This document shows, one piece after another, positions 63,601 to 64,000 of a stretch of DNA of 64,000 nt. A model generated the notes under the pieces. That model made no database searches and was not told the origin of the DNA. It was given only the letters and a program-made list of their open reading frames with translations. The stretch comes from Dirofilaria immitis (Eukaryota > Nematoda > Chromadorea > Rhabditida > Onchocercidae). Position numbers and translations under genes: made by a program. The stretch spans positions 241,001 to 305,000 of the forward strand of contig JAKNDB010000097.1 in the NCBI GenBank assembly GCA_024305405.1, read 5' to 3'. Numbering within the stretch: the stretch's first letter is position 1; every line of letters begins with the position of its first letter.

Positions 63601-64000
63601 GGCATACTATAAAAAAGATGCAAGAAAATGATCTGCTAAAATGATGTATAATAATCCTAATACATCATAAAAAGTTGTGTGAACATCAATATCAAATATA
63701 ACTTACCATAATTATATATACTATATAATCCATTCCATACGAAAAATGGATATCAAATGATATCCTACTGTATCTCAGCTATGATATTATAAATTATGCA
63801 CTGTTTGCCAATTTATTTTAGACTTATCTGACTTTATCAATTTATTTTAAACTTATTTACACGCCGATAATTTTCCTGCATTGCGCAATGAAGCTTAACA
63901 AACTGAATTTCATTTCTATTCAGTTATGATAATTTTTAAAGTTCACTTGAAATTTATCATAAATCATTTTATTCTTTTTATATGATAATCAAAAAAGAGA
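60692..64000. other. Intergenic, AT-rich
   Basis: Apart from the minisatellite at 62,331-62,790, I see only A/T homopolymers and, at 63,480-63,790, words like TACTGTA that resemble 27,640-28,080. No coding segment found. Confidence 0.6.
62331..62790. repeat. Tandem repeat, unit 145-185 bp, three copies
   Basis: 'taattaaaacagattggatg' recurs near 62,331, 62,476 and 62,661, each followed by 'atttcgtaatatattttcg'. Confidence 0.8.

Overview
This is a very AT-rich piece of animal nuclear DNA, most likely from a filarial-type nematode. The evidence is short introns ending in TTTTCAG, a eukaryotic tRNA-Lys(CTT) with a Pol III T-run, REEP and reeler-domain genes split into small exons, and two decayed protein fragments of bacterial type (histidyl-tRNA synthetase and a VirD4-like coupling protein). 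The two fragments look like nuclear copies of Wolbachia DNA. The host group is inferred from these signs, not proven.

Left third (1-23,065). One duplicated block of 6-7 kb is laid out in alternating orientation: a trace of a minus copy at the left edge, then a plus copy (531-7,054), a minus copy (9,586-17,030) and a plus copy (17,275-23,065). Each full copy carries the same ten-exon gene for a predicted secreted, N-glycosylated protein of about 419 residues that I do not recognise. The gene is open with all splice phases matching in the second and third copies and is broken in the first. The second block also holds a 929-bp element with long terminal inverted repeats and a bacterial hisS fragment inside it. 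The 2.5-kb spacer has two spliced minus-strand exons of an unknown gene.

Middle (23-31 kb). A virD4-like bacterial fragment is followed by a REEP/TB2-DP1 membrane-shaping gene (one base short in exon 4), a convergent unknown minus-strand gene, tRNA-Lys(CTT), and a two-exon gene for a small secreted acidic histidine-rich protein.

31-56 kb is a gene desert of AT-rich DNA with minisatellites, microsatellites, a foldback element and a few short open islands. I see no convincing gene there. The motif AGGTCAAAGGTTA and close variants (a DR1-type nuclear receptor site) recurs on both strands from 24 to 60 kb.

Right end (56.3-60.6 kb). A seven-exon gene encodes a secreted, probably GPI-anchored reeler-domain protein with a cysteine-containing second half resembling DOMON-type partners. 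Its introns are full of tandem repeats, some of which copy the splice acceptor. The last 3.3 kb is AT-rich intergenic DNA with one minisatellite. REEP and the reeler gene each lack one base that would fit in a short homopolymer, which points to consensus errors as much as to decay.
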